From Sweltsa coloradensis (Eukaryota > Arthropoda > Insecta > Plecoptera > Chloroperlidae): a DNA stretch of 64,000 nt. The DNA is taken from assembly GCA_024449915.1 (NCBI GenBank), contig JAMZAV010000009.1:868001-932000 (forward strand), in the 5' to 3' direction. Positions 51,601-61,822 of this stretch are shown here, in pieces. The number at the start of each line of letters is the position of its first letter. The first letter of the stretch is position 1. Made by a program: the position numbers and the translations under genes. Below the pieces are notes generated by a model. It ran no database searches and was not told where the DNA came from. It saw only the letters and a program-made list of their open reading frames with translations.

Positions 51601-54600
51601 AAGATGAGAACCAGTTGTACGGTTGTACCGATAAGCCCTACCTACTTTGTAGGTCTATCTTTGATTAAATAATAACCATTAAAATTACTTTTTTAAATCG
51701 CAAATTTTGAGAGTTCTTTAAAAGTGTGCTCGACTGTAGTCCTGTGCAACTACTTTGTTAATTTAATCACAAATCACAATGAATTTACAATAGTCTGAGG
51801 AAGAAACACTGAGTCTGTCAAGCTTAGGAATGGATAGTTTCATGCCCTAGATAACAGTGGAAGTTAAATCCCTCACTCTACAGTACTTGACTAATGTTGG
51901 TACGCTACCGTCATCTTGTTTCAGGATCGTGAGATTGAAATCGAAGGTGACGTCGAGGGTAACGTTGAGAGTTTTGTTCTACAACCTGGGAGCCAACGAG
52001 TCCTGTACAAGTGCCGCATCACCCGGGATAGGAAGGGAATGGACAGAGGACTCTACCCCACTTACTTTCTACACCTTGAAAAGGATTACGGCAAAAAAGT
52101 ACGTTGTGTCTAGACAATTCATTGTTTCCATACACGGTACCAGTATCTGAATGCATGCATTCTGATCTGGTAGGTGCAGAAAGTTGCTACTCTTCTCTCT
52201 GTGTAGGCCTACCTTGTGTAGGTGCTGAATTTTAAAGAGGCCAATAAATCTTACAACTAGATCTATATATTATTTGGCCCTTGTACAAGGGTAAGACCTA
52301 GGTTAACTAGCCTCAACATACCCTACAGCACAAAGCTAAGTAAACTTTCAATGTCTTCATTTTGTCTTTATAAAACCAGTCTTTACAAGTGAGTAGGCCT
52401 ATGTTCAACCCTTGAAAATTGTGTAACAAATCAACTCGCACCCGTCTTTTAGTACTCGCTCCTAGCGGGAAGGTACTTCGGCGGGAAGGCAAGGGGGGTT
52501 TGGGGGCGGAGCCCCCCAACAATAGCGCCGCAGTCGAAAAATTTTGAGGTCAGGTTTTATTAAAGAGCTTTTGGTGCGTTTTAGGATAACATAGAGGCCT
52601 AATTAATTCAGTACTGAAAAACTTCAGTATTTATACCGTGAAAACTCGTAAACCACTTGCAGATAAGATAAGATAAGAACACTGATGGTACAAATCATAT
52701 GCGCCGCATCAACAAAATGCCCAATGACTAGAGATGTGCAAAAATGGTGACAACGAAATTCGCGAATTTTTTTAAAGTTGCAATAATCCCTTCAAATTCA
52801 GTTTGCACATGAATCTCATGAATTGTGATTGAATGGTACCAATTTCCAATTCGCGAATTTTCGCGAAATTTTAGTTGATGCCGCGAACTAGTGGCGAAAT
52901 TAGCAATTTTGTCCTAAAATGCGAATTAGGTCACGAAATTTTAAGAAATAAAAAAATTTCAAAGTTTTGGTGGAGGTGCCGGGTCGAAGTCGAAATTAAA
53001 TTAACACTGGCTGGTATATATGGTGGAGGCGCCGGGTCATACAACGCGATCGTGAGATCGTAATAATCATTTGAACGAGAGTAAGCTCAAAATACTTCAT
53101 ATCCATATCAAAAGACACATAAAAAATGCATAATTTCGTAAATTTGGTGGAGGTGCCGGGTAGACGAAATTAATTCTGGTAAAAACTGTCGGAAACTTTG
53201 AAAACTGAAGGCTGAAATTGAGCTTAAAATTATGACTGATTCTGAACTTCACTCTCACGAGCTTGTTTTTCTTTTCTATCATTAAAATCAATCAAATTAT
53301 CTTGAAACTTGCGATTTTTTTTTTTTTTAAGTTGTGCATGAGAAAATTGTGTTTTTTGGTAAATCGCGACAAATCGCGAATTTTTATTTTTAAGGCGCGA
53401 ATTTTCAAACTTTAAAAAACCATTTTTGCACATCTCTACCAATGACTTATGTTCGCGATCGCGTCTTACAATAATGTGTCTGGCTGTTTACTAGGGATGA
53501 CGAAACCCGACTTTTTTACGACCCGGGTACCCGTCCACATTACCCGCGGTTACCCGGGTAGTAAAACAAAAAAATCGTGTGGGGTGTCTAAAAAACTGTG
53601 AAGAAACGCGCTCATCAATTATCGTAATATCTCAGACGTAAGCTGTTCTATAAGCAATGACGTGCCGATGAAGTAGTATTTCATAATCACGAAAGAGGAA
53701 CAGCAGCGGGCCGTTAAGATAACACTCACTGTTCGGTTGCATCTGCTTTATAAGTTGTCACAGTCAAGTCAAGGTCACGACTCACGATGCGTTGGCTCGG
53801 GGCGCGGGAAGGGGGGGACTGGAGCCCGAACGAGAGTAAACAAGATAAGGAAAGATTTATCACCATGGGTGATAGCTTTTAAGTTTTGACTTCTAGCAGA
53901 TTGAAAACATAAGTGATGTTGTGGTAATTATTTACGCGGTATAATCTCTGGAAGATCGCACAAGTGGTTAGGCAGGAGGGGGTGGGGGGGCATACTCAGC
54001 ACACTGCCACACGTCGGCGGCATGAATCGGCGCTCGATTCAAATTCTCGCAAAAACGATATTTTGAAGCACGTCCATAAAAGTTACTCGCAAGAGCCAAA
54101 TTGTCACTCGCAAAAAGCGAGCGTGCGAGTGGGATTTTCAAGGGTTGCCTATGTTATAAATGTACCTAGGATAAATTGAACACTTTTCTACATATTATGT
54201 AGGAGGCAGAGGCAGGCTATAACTAATATTAAACGGTTACATTAGGATGTGCCCAACATCTACCTAAAAGTGTCCCAGAAATACGAATTGTGTTAGGTAG
54301 GTCTATAGGTAGATCCTTTTAGTGTGGCAACTTCAAATTTGTTATGATACAGTCAACCTTTTTCATAATTACCAAGAGAAAGTTTCCGTGTACCGAAGTG
54401 TACCATACTGTTGTATGTAGGCCTTCCGATAAATAAATATACTAGGAACGTTGCTTATTTTATTTTCTTAATTGTGAGCCTAAGAAGAGGAAAAATAACT
54501 AGCGAAAAATATTCTTCGGGTGCTCTTCTCAACAAATATGTATAATCTCTATGTATGCCTGATTGGTAGAGATGTGCAAAAATGGTGACAACGAAATTCG

Positions 54601-57600
54601 CGAATTTTTTTAAAGTTGCAATAATCCCTTCAAATTCAGTTTGCACATGAATCTCATGAATTGTGATTGAATGGTACCAATTTCCAATTCGCGAAATTTC
54701 GCGAAATTTTAGTTGATACCGCGAACTAGTGGCGAAATTAGCAATTATGTCCTTAAATGCGAATTAGGTCGCGAAATTTTAAAAAATTAAAAAATTTCAA
54801 AGTTTTGGTGGAGGTGCCGGGTCGAAGTCGAAATTAAATTAATACTTGCTGGCAGATATGGTGGAGGCGCCGGTCATACAACGCGATTGTGAGTCTAATA
54901 ATCGTTTGACAGGTAAGCTAAAAACTTCAAATTCATATCAAAAGACACATAAAAAATGCATAATTTCGTAAATTTGGTGGAGGTGCCGGGTAGACGAAAT
55001 TAATTCTGGTAAAAACTGTCGGAAACTTTGAAAACTGAAGGCTGAAATTGGGCTTAAAATTAAAACTGATTCTGAACTTCACTCTCATGAGCTTGTTTTT
55101 CTTTTAAATCATTAAAATCAATCAATCAATCAATTTTTTTTTTTTTAAGTTGTGCATGAGAAAATTGTGTTTTTTTGGTAAATTGCGACAAATCGCGAAT
55201 TTTTATTTTTAAGGCGCGAATTTTCAAACTTTAAGGCTATTCCACCGCGTTTTTCTATTTTCCAAAATATGCTACTAAGTCAAAATATAGTGAATGGCTT
55301 TGAAACATGGCTATTTTAGAAAATCAAAAATATTTTTTCCAAATTTTTCTGATCCGGTACACGGCCAATACAGCCACCTCAAAATAATTTCAAACTTCAA
55401 TTCGCCAGGGCACACCATTCAACGTAGGGTGTTGTGCTTTTGTGACATTAATTTTCAACTGTTTTTCTTTGGACTGACTGAGAGAAAACAGATTTATTTT
55501 AACAATTATCTTTCATGCGAATTTTTTCGTTTGGCGGTACAAATCGGTAAAAAATACCGCCAAACGAAAAAAATCGCTGGAAAGACAATTGTTAAAATAA
55601 ATCTGTTTTCTCTCAGTCAGTCCATAGAAAAACAGTTAAAAATTAATGTCACAAAAGCACAACACCGTACGTTTGAATGGTGTGCCCTGGCGAATTGAAG
55701 TTTGAAATTATTTTGAGGTGGCTATATTGGCCGTGTACCGGATCAGAAAAATTTGGAAAAAATATTTTTGATTTTATAAAATAGCCATGTTTCAAAGCCA
55801 TTCACTATATTTTAACTTAGTAGCATATTTTGGAAAATAGAAAAACGCGGTGGAATAGCCTTAAAAAACCATTTTTGCACATCTCTACTGATTGGTAGGC
55901 CTACTGTTTCCCAAGTTCTCCCAATTTCTGTCACCACCAAGAAGATCAGGATTTAACATGTACTTTCTTTCTGTTGCAGATATTTCTATTAGCGGGCAGA
56001 AAACGTAAGAAGAGTGCAACGAGCAACTACCTGATCTCGACGGACCCCACCGACCTGTCCCGCGGAGGTGAATCGTTTGTCGGGAAACTTCGCTCGAATC
56101 TCTTGGGTACCCACTTCACGGTGTTCAACAACGGCAAGTCCCCTCGCAGAACCGACATGCGAGACGGGGGCTACACCAGGCAGGAGCTCGGAGCTGTCGT
56201 TTATGTAAGTGCACGAGTTTATTCATGCCCCTCAATACCGTTTTGAGATGAGGGACTTTTAAATTAAAAGGAATCAGTTTACTTGGTCATTGGTCAATGA
56301 GCGTACTTTTTCTATTTTTATTTTTATTTACTACAATTTAGAAATTAAAAAAGTCCGCCCCGACCAGGATTTGAACCCGGGTCTCCCGCATTCCAGAAGA
56401 GCGTATTAACCACTAGACCATCAGGATGGGTACATTTTAATCTCTGAATTGTTGTTGCATTATACATCTACTTTTTCTAGTAAAGTTTGCTTAAGTACTG
56501 ATGAGGCCTAAATGGCTAGGATACTTAAACTGGGAACATGAATAAACATGTTTCTGTGGGGGGAAAGGTACAGAAGAACGACAGTCGGCTTACCTTAAAA
56601 AACGTTAGGTAGGTCGCACAGACACAAATAGATGAATAGACAAAGTTGCTGATACGTTTCGACCAACTTTTGGTCTATATCTCGCAGCGTGAGTAGAGCT
56701 CTACTCAGGTCGCACAGATACAAATAGATGAGTAGACAAAGTTGGTTAAAGAGCAACGGCGAGCCAAATTAAGTTCCAATAGACGCTGCTCGGATAGCAT
56801 TTCTTGACGCAACGTACCGTGATTGCAGGAAACGAACGTGCTGGGTTTCAAGGGTCCCCGCAAGATGACGGTGATCATCCCCGGGATGACTCTGGAGCAC
56901 AAGAGAGTCGAGATCACCCCGCAGGATGACCAAGAGGGATTGTTAGGTGAGTAGCCTGTACTTCAGATGTCCCATAGAGGTCTGTAACCTGTCAGTCTGT
57001 CACCCGGTCTAGCTGTCCGATGAACTGGAAACAAAAATGTGGACTACGTTGACGGAATGCCAATCGGCTGGAGTGTTGCCTATTGCCATTGGGTGTCGGA
57101 TAGGATCCAACAGCTTGCCTTAGAGAAGTGATGGTGGGTGATGAATTTGTAGATATTTATTTATTTTTTATTTTTTTGGATTTATTTACGTACAAACATA
57201 AAAGTATGTACAAAACACAGAAAGACACGAGAGTGATCAAGACATCGTGTCGAAACATATTGTGTTTTTCTGTGTGTTTTTACGTACTTTTATGTTTCTA
57301 TTTATCTACAAATTGGGCAGCCTCTATCACTTCTTGAAGGTAAGCTGTTGGATCCTGTCCCACACCCAATACAGAAACAAAAATGTGTTAAGTTAACAGA
57401 TTGGAAAACAAATTACGGCAATGAGTAAAGAAAACAAAAAAATGTGAAAAATAGTAGGCCTACCGTACCGTAGGCCCTTCTTGTCTGCAAATCAATGGTG
57501 AATAACAGTAACACATTACATTAGTCTGAAAAGTAGGTAGTCAGACTGACCCTCCTCTCAAAACAGACAGTAATATACTTTGGTTAACAGCCCAAAGTTT

Positions 57601-59219
57601 TTTCTGAGAGTTTTGTTCCTGCATGTCTGGTATCCGAGGTTGGTGCGAGGGAAAGTGAACCTGACGTTTTGTTCTCGTTCACTTCACAGAGTGTTGGCGC
57701 AGTAAGAACATGGAAAACCTGATCGAGCTCCACAACAAGACTCCGGTCTGGAACGAAGATACCCAGTCGTATGTTCTCAACTTCCATGGGCGAGTCACCC
57801 AGGCTTCTGTGAAGAACTTCCAGATTGTCCACGACAGTGACGGTACGTGTTCCTTGCTGGAAACTGTTTGTCTACGGGGGGGGGGGGGGGGGGGCAACAA
57901 TTTTGCGTCTCGGTGGTCTAGTTGGCTAAGGCGCCTACCTGGAATGTGGGAGACTCGCGTTCGAACCGTATCAGGATGGATTTTTTAACTTCTGAATTGT
58001 ATTAAATATTAACAATTCCACCTACGGGAGTGTTTCCCGACTAACCAAATCGAGAAATAAACTCTCGCTCATACCTGTGTAAGGTAATGACATTATAAAT
58101 ACCGTATTGTTCCGAATATAGCACGACCTCGAATATAACACGACCCCCAATTTTTCAGAATCATTTATTTCAAGAAAAAAGAAAAAATCAAAGAAAATTA
58201 AATTGTACATGAAACACTTACAACAAAACATTTTGAACAATGTTAGGGCCTAGGCCTATGGTTTTTAACAGGGTAGGGCCAAGCACAAGCTCACATGTCA
58301 ACCACAGTTCACCAGTCTGATTCCTGGTCTTCAATGTTTACGTCGTAGGCCTAGCTCCTTCGCAATCCCTTGCTGATTTGTAAGGCAGAGGAACCTTTCT
58401 TTTCCACGTGATCAGCAGTCTTCATTTGTTCATCTTGAGCCATTTCATCTTCTCCTTCATCACTCATTATTACGTTACGTAGACTCTTAGCAACGTAGAT
58501 AGACAACCCCGACGAACAAAATCTATGTAGGACAAGCTAGGTCACGATGTGATCACGGCCAAGGATTCTGACGACTAGCAGACAGTTTCGCCCAAGGTTC
58601 GGCCGAGTTCAGTGGCATCGAGTGGGTGGGCGGGGCGAAGCGCAGCAGACGATGCGCGGGAGTTGTATAGAGGCGTGGCCTATGTTCAGGCGCTATTTCA
58701 AATGCAAGCGGGCGGAAATAACGCGAGTGCTGTTTTTGAGATTGTATTTTCGGAAAAAAACATCGCGCTATATTCGGAACAATACAGAATGTTTTTCAGA
58801 AGTTAAATAGTTACCGTCTCAGTGGTCTAGTTGGCTAAGGCGCCTACTTGGATTGTAGGAGACTCGGGTTCGAACCCCGATCGGGATGGATTTTTTAACT
58901 TCTGAATTGTATTTTAAAATATTAATGTTGCATATCTTCTCGTCAGTCCTCCCTCCCTTCACTGACCCTCCCCGACGGCAACGACACCCCCCTATCCTCC
59001 TGCCACGCCCTTTGAAAATTGTATTACCGGCTACAACCGTCTTGGTTGAGAAGTTTGTCTGAAAGAGTTTTGTCTTGCCTTCCAGTGGAGTACGTTGTGA
59101 TGCAGTTTGGACGTATTAACGAAGACATCTTCACGATGGATTATCGCTACCCGATGTGTGCTTTACAAGCTTTCGCCATCGCTCTGAGCAGTTTTGACAG
59201 CAAGCTGGCCTGCGAATGA
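48564..59219 (+). CDS. TUB: Tubby-family protein (TUB/TULP3-like), complete, nine exons
   Basis: Nine exons join to 1257 nt (418 residues plus TGA) with every splice phase consistent. Residues 5-40 ([20 protein letters not shown]) resemble the N-terminal helix of TULP3/tubby that binds the IFT-A complex. Residues about 60-150 are acidic and low-complexity. The tubby domain covers about 168-418: [20 protein letters not shown], the basic RKRKKS patch at 216-221 that binds PI(4,5)P2 in mouse Tub, [14 protein letters not shown] (first family signature) and [16 protein letters not shown] (second signature and exact C terminus). Family role: phosphoinositide-tethered adaptor that delivers membrane proteins into cilia. 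An in-frame TAG nine codons before the ATG supports the start. Invertebrates usually have one TUB/TULP1-3 orthologue, so the symbol is family-level. Confidence 0.95.
48606..49674 (+). other. TUB intron 1
   Basis: Extremely dense in CCTAGGCC/TAGGCCTA words (48660-48910, 49360-49620). No other element. Confidence 0.6.
49675..49816 (+). CDS. TUB: TUB coding exon 2
   Basis: 142 nt, acceptor ttttgcag|CG, donor TTTG|gtatgt, phase 0 to 1. Codes [20 protein letters not shown], then a Ser/Thr/Arg-rich stretch to GRELFG. Confidence 0.9.
50006..50529. mobile_element. hAT-like MITE in TUB intron 2
   Basis: Termini CAGTGGCGGCGC/GCGCCGCCACTG with exact 8-bp target duplication AACCTTAT at 49998-50005 and 50530-50537. 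G-runs at both ends and GGGGCGAAGCCCC plus CGCCGAAGGCG hairpins inside. Confidence 0.9.
50725..50814 (+). CDS. TUB: TUB coding exon 3
   Basis: 90 nt, acceptor atttgcag|CG, donor GGAG|gtaaag, phase 1 to 1. Codes [20 protein letters not shown] and ends NKMKNG. Within the variable linker of tubby proteins; the YDGP motif resembles the DGP of vertebrate TULP3. Confidence 0.85.
51169..51347 (+). CDS. TUB: TUB coding exon 4
   Basis: 179 nt, acceptor gtttcag|AG, donor AAAT|gtaagt, phase 1 to 0. Acidic, Pro/Ser-rich linker ([19 protein letters not shown]), as usual before the tubby domain. Confidence 0.9.
51925..52098 (+). CDS. TUB: TUB coding exon 5, start of tubby domain
   Basis: 174 nt (58 codons), acceptor gtttcag|GA, donor AAAAAA|gtacgt, phase 0 to 0. 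Contains [20 protein letters not shown] and [13 protein letters not shown], the first strands of the tubby barrel. Confidence 0.95.
52406..54147. mobile_element. hAT-like element, 1.7 kb, TUB intron 5
   Basis: Termini CAACCCTTGAAAAT/ATTTTCAAGGGTTG with exact 8-bp target duplication CCTATGTT at 52398-52405 and 54148-54155. ACTCGCAC-type words lie near both ends. Hosts the nested element 52729-53438 and, from 53494, an element start TAGGGATGACGAAACCCGAC without an obvious partner. Confidence 0.88.
52729..53438. mobile_element. hAT-like MITE nested in 52406-54147, copy 1
   Basis: Termini TAGAGATGTGCAAAAATGG and inverse with exact 8-bp target duplication CCAATGAC at 52721-52728 and 53439-53446. 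Interior has many TTCGCGAA words and three tRNA-Ala-3'-end-like 16-mers. Confidence 0.92.
54567..55887. mobile_element. hAT-like MITE, copy 2, interrupted by palindrome
   Basis: Same family as 52729-53438 with exact 8-bp target duplication CTGATTGG at 54559-54566 and 55888-55895. Interrupted at 55235-55860 by a palindromic element. Confidence 0.92.
55235..55860. mobile_element. 626-bp palindromic element with TTAA target duplication
   Basis: Near-perfect hairpin from GGCTATTCCACCGCG to CGCGGTGGAATAGCC, centre about 55548. Flanked by TTAA at 55231-55234 and 55861-55864, while copy 1 of the host MITE has the single TTTAAAAAACC site. TTAA duplication points to piggyBac- or Kolobok-type mobilisation. 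Open frames inside are mirror artefacts. Confidence 0.88.
55980..56204 (+). CDS. TUB: TUB coding exon 6
   Basis: 225 nt (75 codons), acceptor gttgcag|AT, donor TTAT|gtaagt, phase 0 to 0. Contains [20 protein letters not shown] (phosphoinositide-binding patch), [19 protein letters not shown] and [11 protein letters not shown]. The intron before it is 3.9 kb and full of nested transposons. Confidence 0.95.
56340..56470 (-). repeat. SINE family B, minus strand
   Basis: tRNA-like head on the minus strand (TGATGGTCTAGTGGTTAA A box, GGGTTCAAATCC B box) and body words CTGAATTGT-type. Lies in TUB intron 6. Confidence 0.65.
56611..56746 (+). repeat. Short direct repeat before TUB exon 7
   Basis: TCGCACAGAYACAAATAGAT and GARTAGACAAAGTTG occur at 56611-56646 and 56708-56743, separated by an AGAGCTCTACT palindrome. 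Confidence 0.75.
56829..56946 (+). CDS. TUB: TUB coding exon 7
   Basis: 118 nt, acceptor gattgcag|GA, donor TTAG|gtgagt, phase 0 to 1. Codes [20 protein letters not shown], nearly invariant in tubby proteins. Confidence 0.95.
57091..57365. repeat. Imperfect palindrome in TUB intron 7
   Basis: Arms include GGATCCAACAGCTTGCCTT and AAGGTAAGCTGTTGGATCC, ACAAACATAAAAGTAYGTA and its complement. Centre about 57230. Its outer end is the recurrent AAGGTAAGCTGTTGG motif. Confidence 0.75.
57690..57842 (+). CDS. TUB: TUB coding exon 8
   Basis: 153 nt, acceptor cttcacag|AG, donor GACG|gtacgt, phase 1 to 1. Codes [20 protein letters not shown] and [17 protein letters not shown], the first PROSITE-type tubby signature. 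Confidence 0.95.
57883..58020 (+). repeat. SINE family B after a poly-G tract
   Basis: GGTGGTCTAGTTGGCTAAGG A box, CGTTCGAACCG B box, body GGATTTTTTAACTTCTGAA. A run of 18 G precedes it at 57877-57894. Confidence 0.8.
58104..58785. mobile_element. TIR element in TUB intron 8 (pogo-like ends)
   Basis: Inverted ends GTATTGTTCCGAATATAGC; the ATATARCACGACC repeat next to the left end resembles pogo/Tigger-type MITEs. No clear target duplication, no transposase ORF. Confidence 0.6.
58812..58925 (+). repeat. SINE family B
   Basis: TGGTCTAGTTGGCTAAGGCG A box, GGGTTCGAACCCCGATC B box, then GGATTTTTTAACTTCTGAA. The cleanest tRNA-like head in the window, with potentially intact pol III boxes. Confidence 0.8.
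59086..59219 (+). CDS. TUB: TUB coding exon 9 and stop
   Basis: 134 nt, acceptor cttccag|TG to TGA at 59217-59219, entering in phase 1. Codes [20 protein letters not shown] and the terminal [16 protein letters not shown] signature; family proteins end at this residue. Confidence 0.95.
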
Positions 59220-59830
59220 AAGCTACAAGTCCGCACACACACGGGCATACTTCTCACTACTACTCTCAAGTTGTGATCACAGGTTTGCAATATCATGCGC
59301 ATGTCACTAGTACATAACACATAAAGTACCATGGAACACGAAACAATCTCCCGAGTTATATTTTCATGATTGGAAAACGAACAACTACGTATAATAATAT
59401 TATGCATTTCTGTGTTATTGACGCAGACACCATTACGTATCATGGTCATCTGTGTTTACCTTGCACAATCCTAGTTCTAAGATATATATAGTATGTCGGA
59501 TTTTATACTGTTTTTATAATTCTCACTTTTGATCTTTTTGTACATAGGCCCTAGTACCATACTAGCTTTATGCTTTACTCTCAAAACCATTTCATTTAGG
59601 TAGATAGGTAGGTTTAAATACATATTACTGATTACTGATTAGGCCTAATATTGAAAGATTTGACCATTGATGCTAAGGTTGGTTGTCCAGTGTAGTTTAA
59701 AGTTACGTCTTAATCCGTTGTTCATTCTCAAAATATAGTCCTATTTTATTACGTACCATAATAGATGAATTGCTTCTTGATTACAACGTACATTTTTGTG
59801 ACAAGATTTTGAAACTGTACGGTCTAACCA

Positions 59831-59853
59831 AATAAAAAACTATGTGAAATAAA
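59831..59853 (+). promoter_or_regulatory. Candidate poly(A) signals for TUB
   Basis: Two AATAAA hexamers 17 bases apart, 612 and 629 bases after the TUB stop codon. A third candidate is at 61345-61350. Which is used cannot be told from sequence alone. Confidence 0.45.
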
Positions 59854-60105
59854 TATATCTAGTAGCCTACATACTATACATGCACAATATTGTTCAAAAG
59901 AACACAAGCAAGCCTATTTGTCTAAGATTTTACCATAAAATTCAATTTAAAGTTACCATAATAGGCCTACAAATTTATAATCTGTCATTAGGCCGATGGC
60001 AGATAAAATGCAAGGGCTGACATAATTTTATGACTACGTATTTATCTAGGCCTACTAATATATCACTATGTTCAATTAGTTTGGAAAAGGCCAAATGGCT
60101 AGTTT

Positions 60106-60404
60106 AGTTTAGATTGGAGAAGGGTTGACAGGTTGGGAAAGCATAGAGAACATAAAGCCCAGCCTGAAGGGCTGGGGGCGACAAAACTTTTCACCTGCTG
60201 ATGACAACTGTAGCTAATTTAAAGTTGTTACCTTAATCCACGACGCGTTTCGAAGGACGAAACGCGTCGTGGATTAAGGTAACAACTTTAAATTAGCTAC
60301 AGTTGTCATCAGCAGGTGAAAAGTTTTGTCGCCCCCAGCCCTTCAGGCTGGGCTTTATGTTCTCTATGCTTTCCCAACCTGTCAACCCTTCTCCAATCTA
60401 AACT
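60106..60404. repeat. 300-bp palindrome flanked by 16-bp direct repeats
   Basis: Arms AGTTTAGATTGGAGAAGGG... and complement, centre at about 60255 (GTTTCGAAGGACGAAAC). CTAATATATCACTATG occurs at 60055-60070 and again at 60403-60418. One arm has relatives at 13418-13520 and weakly at 34180-34240. Confidence 0.8.
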
Positions 60405-61445
60405 AATATATCACTATGGTATTTGGCCAAAACAGCACTTCTATAGGCCTACTTTCTCCAAGGGAATCAGAGTTATGTTATGCATCGCCCTCCGTCCGCT
60501 CTTTTCATTGCAGTAGGTATTCATAAATATTTGATTACGTACGGTAGTACCCTACTCATCATCATTGACATTGTGTAGAAATTTCTTACTAGATGTCATT
60601 GTCATCATTATTTTCAAGCTCAGTGCTACCCCGCATATAAATCGTTTTCACATGCTAGGTGTTGAATAGACCTACTGTATGTAATTTCAGATCTCTTCAT
60701 TACATAAATAATCTCCAAGCCGACAAGTAGACTTATATTTGTAATTTAAATTAATTCTTGATTACTATATTTTTTCTAATGTATAAAATAAATCAAAGCC
60801 CCAAGCCACCTAAATTTATGGAGGAGAGTAAAACCATTACTAAATAGTAAATTCTACTAAAGGCCCTGGATTATTTAAAATAGTACAGTGTACATGTATA
60901 TGCCTACAGCAGCATTAAAAAGGGTATCGAAATGTTCTAGTCTAAATAATTATTTATTATTGGTAGTAAGTGCATAAAATTGCTATTGTAAGATATAATA
61001 TGTACTAGGGTATTTTAAAGTGAAAGGTAAAATGTAGCTGCGCTATTTTATTTTCGTATTCTATCTTTGATCTGTATTATAATTTTATAAATGTACGTAC
61101 CTACCTATGTGTTTTAACTGTATTTATTTGTGTTATTGTAGTTGTACAGGTAGTGCTTGCAGGTAGAGTACTGTTCGTGTCCAGTGCTGACATTAGCCAT
61201 TAAGTTATATTAACGAATCAGAATTACAAATTTGAATACTATTTTATTTTGGTATTGCCTACATAGAGAGTTGCCTTGACTACTTAAGACTTGTGCTATT
61301 TGTGAATGGGTTCTTAAAAGAATCTAATACCTACCAACAATCTGAATAAAGTTGAGCTGTCAATTCGTCTGTTCACCAAAAACGGGTTTACAGAACAACA
61401 GTGATAGTGTTCATTGAAGTAAATATTAGAAGGTATTTTAGATAT

Positions 61446-61822
61446 GACTAGGGAAACGCCAAAGTCGTTGTTAGACGAGTGAGTGAGCCATGTGTTGAGT
61501 ACCCGGTAACATTTCTTTTCTTCCCCTTACCTTAGGCCTCCCTATAGCCTATCATAGGCTACAGTGGAGCATTTTGGCCTAAACTATGGCCTAAACTTTT
61601 ACACAACTCCCGGACCAACAATCTACCATTAAGCAAGACCCGGCAGTCACACGGAATATTCAGTTGAAGACTGCCAACAACAGCAACCTCCGGCACAGTG
61701 ATTTCCACCAATACCCTATTATTTATACGAATATAATTATCAAACTTAAATGCAAATGTTCCCGGGTACCCACCACATGACTCGCTCACTCGTCTAACTA
61801 CGACTTTGGCGTTTCCCTAGTC
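61446..61822. mobile_element. Inverted-repeat element with Helitron2-like tails
   Basis: Both ends read CTAGGGAAACGCCAAAGTCG inward, then GTTAGACGAGTGAG. This is the 3'-tail pattern of the HINE-like elements (AACGAC...GGCGTTTCCCTAG) present twice in opposite orientation. Confidence 0.6.

Larger units (their letters stand above)
59220..61380 (+). other. Probable TUB 3' UTR and downstream DNA
   Basis: No gene is seen here. Candidate poly(A) signals AATAAA lie at 59831, 59848 and 61345; the last (TGAATAAAGTTG, with T/G-rich sequence after it) and the first pair are both plausible ends. The stretch is AT-rich and mostly unique except for the 300-bp palindrome at 60106-60404. Confidence 0.45.

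Noticed and set aside
55294..55698. 134-codon open frame in TUB intron 5
   Set aside because: It lies across the centre of the 626-bp palindrome; the translation is an artefact of inverted DNA in a TTAA-inserted element.
58812..58890. Possible genuine tRNA gene
   Set aside because: Has pol III boxes and a 7-base anticodon-like loop, but the same head with the same downstream body recurs at five other sites, so it is a SINE; the acceptor stem does not pair convincingly.
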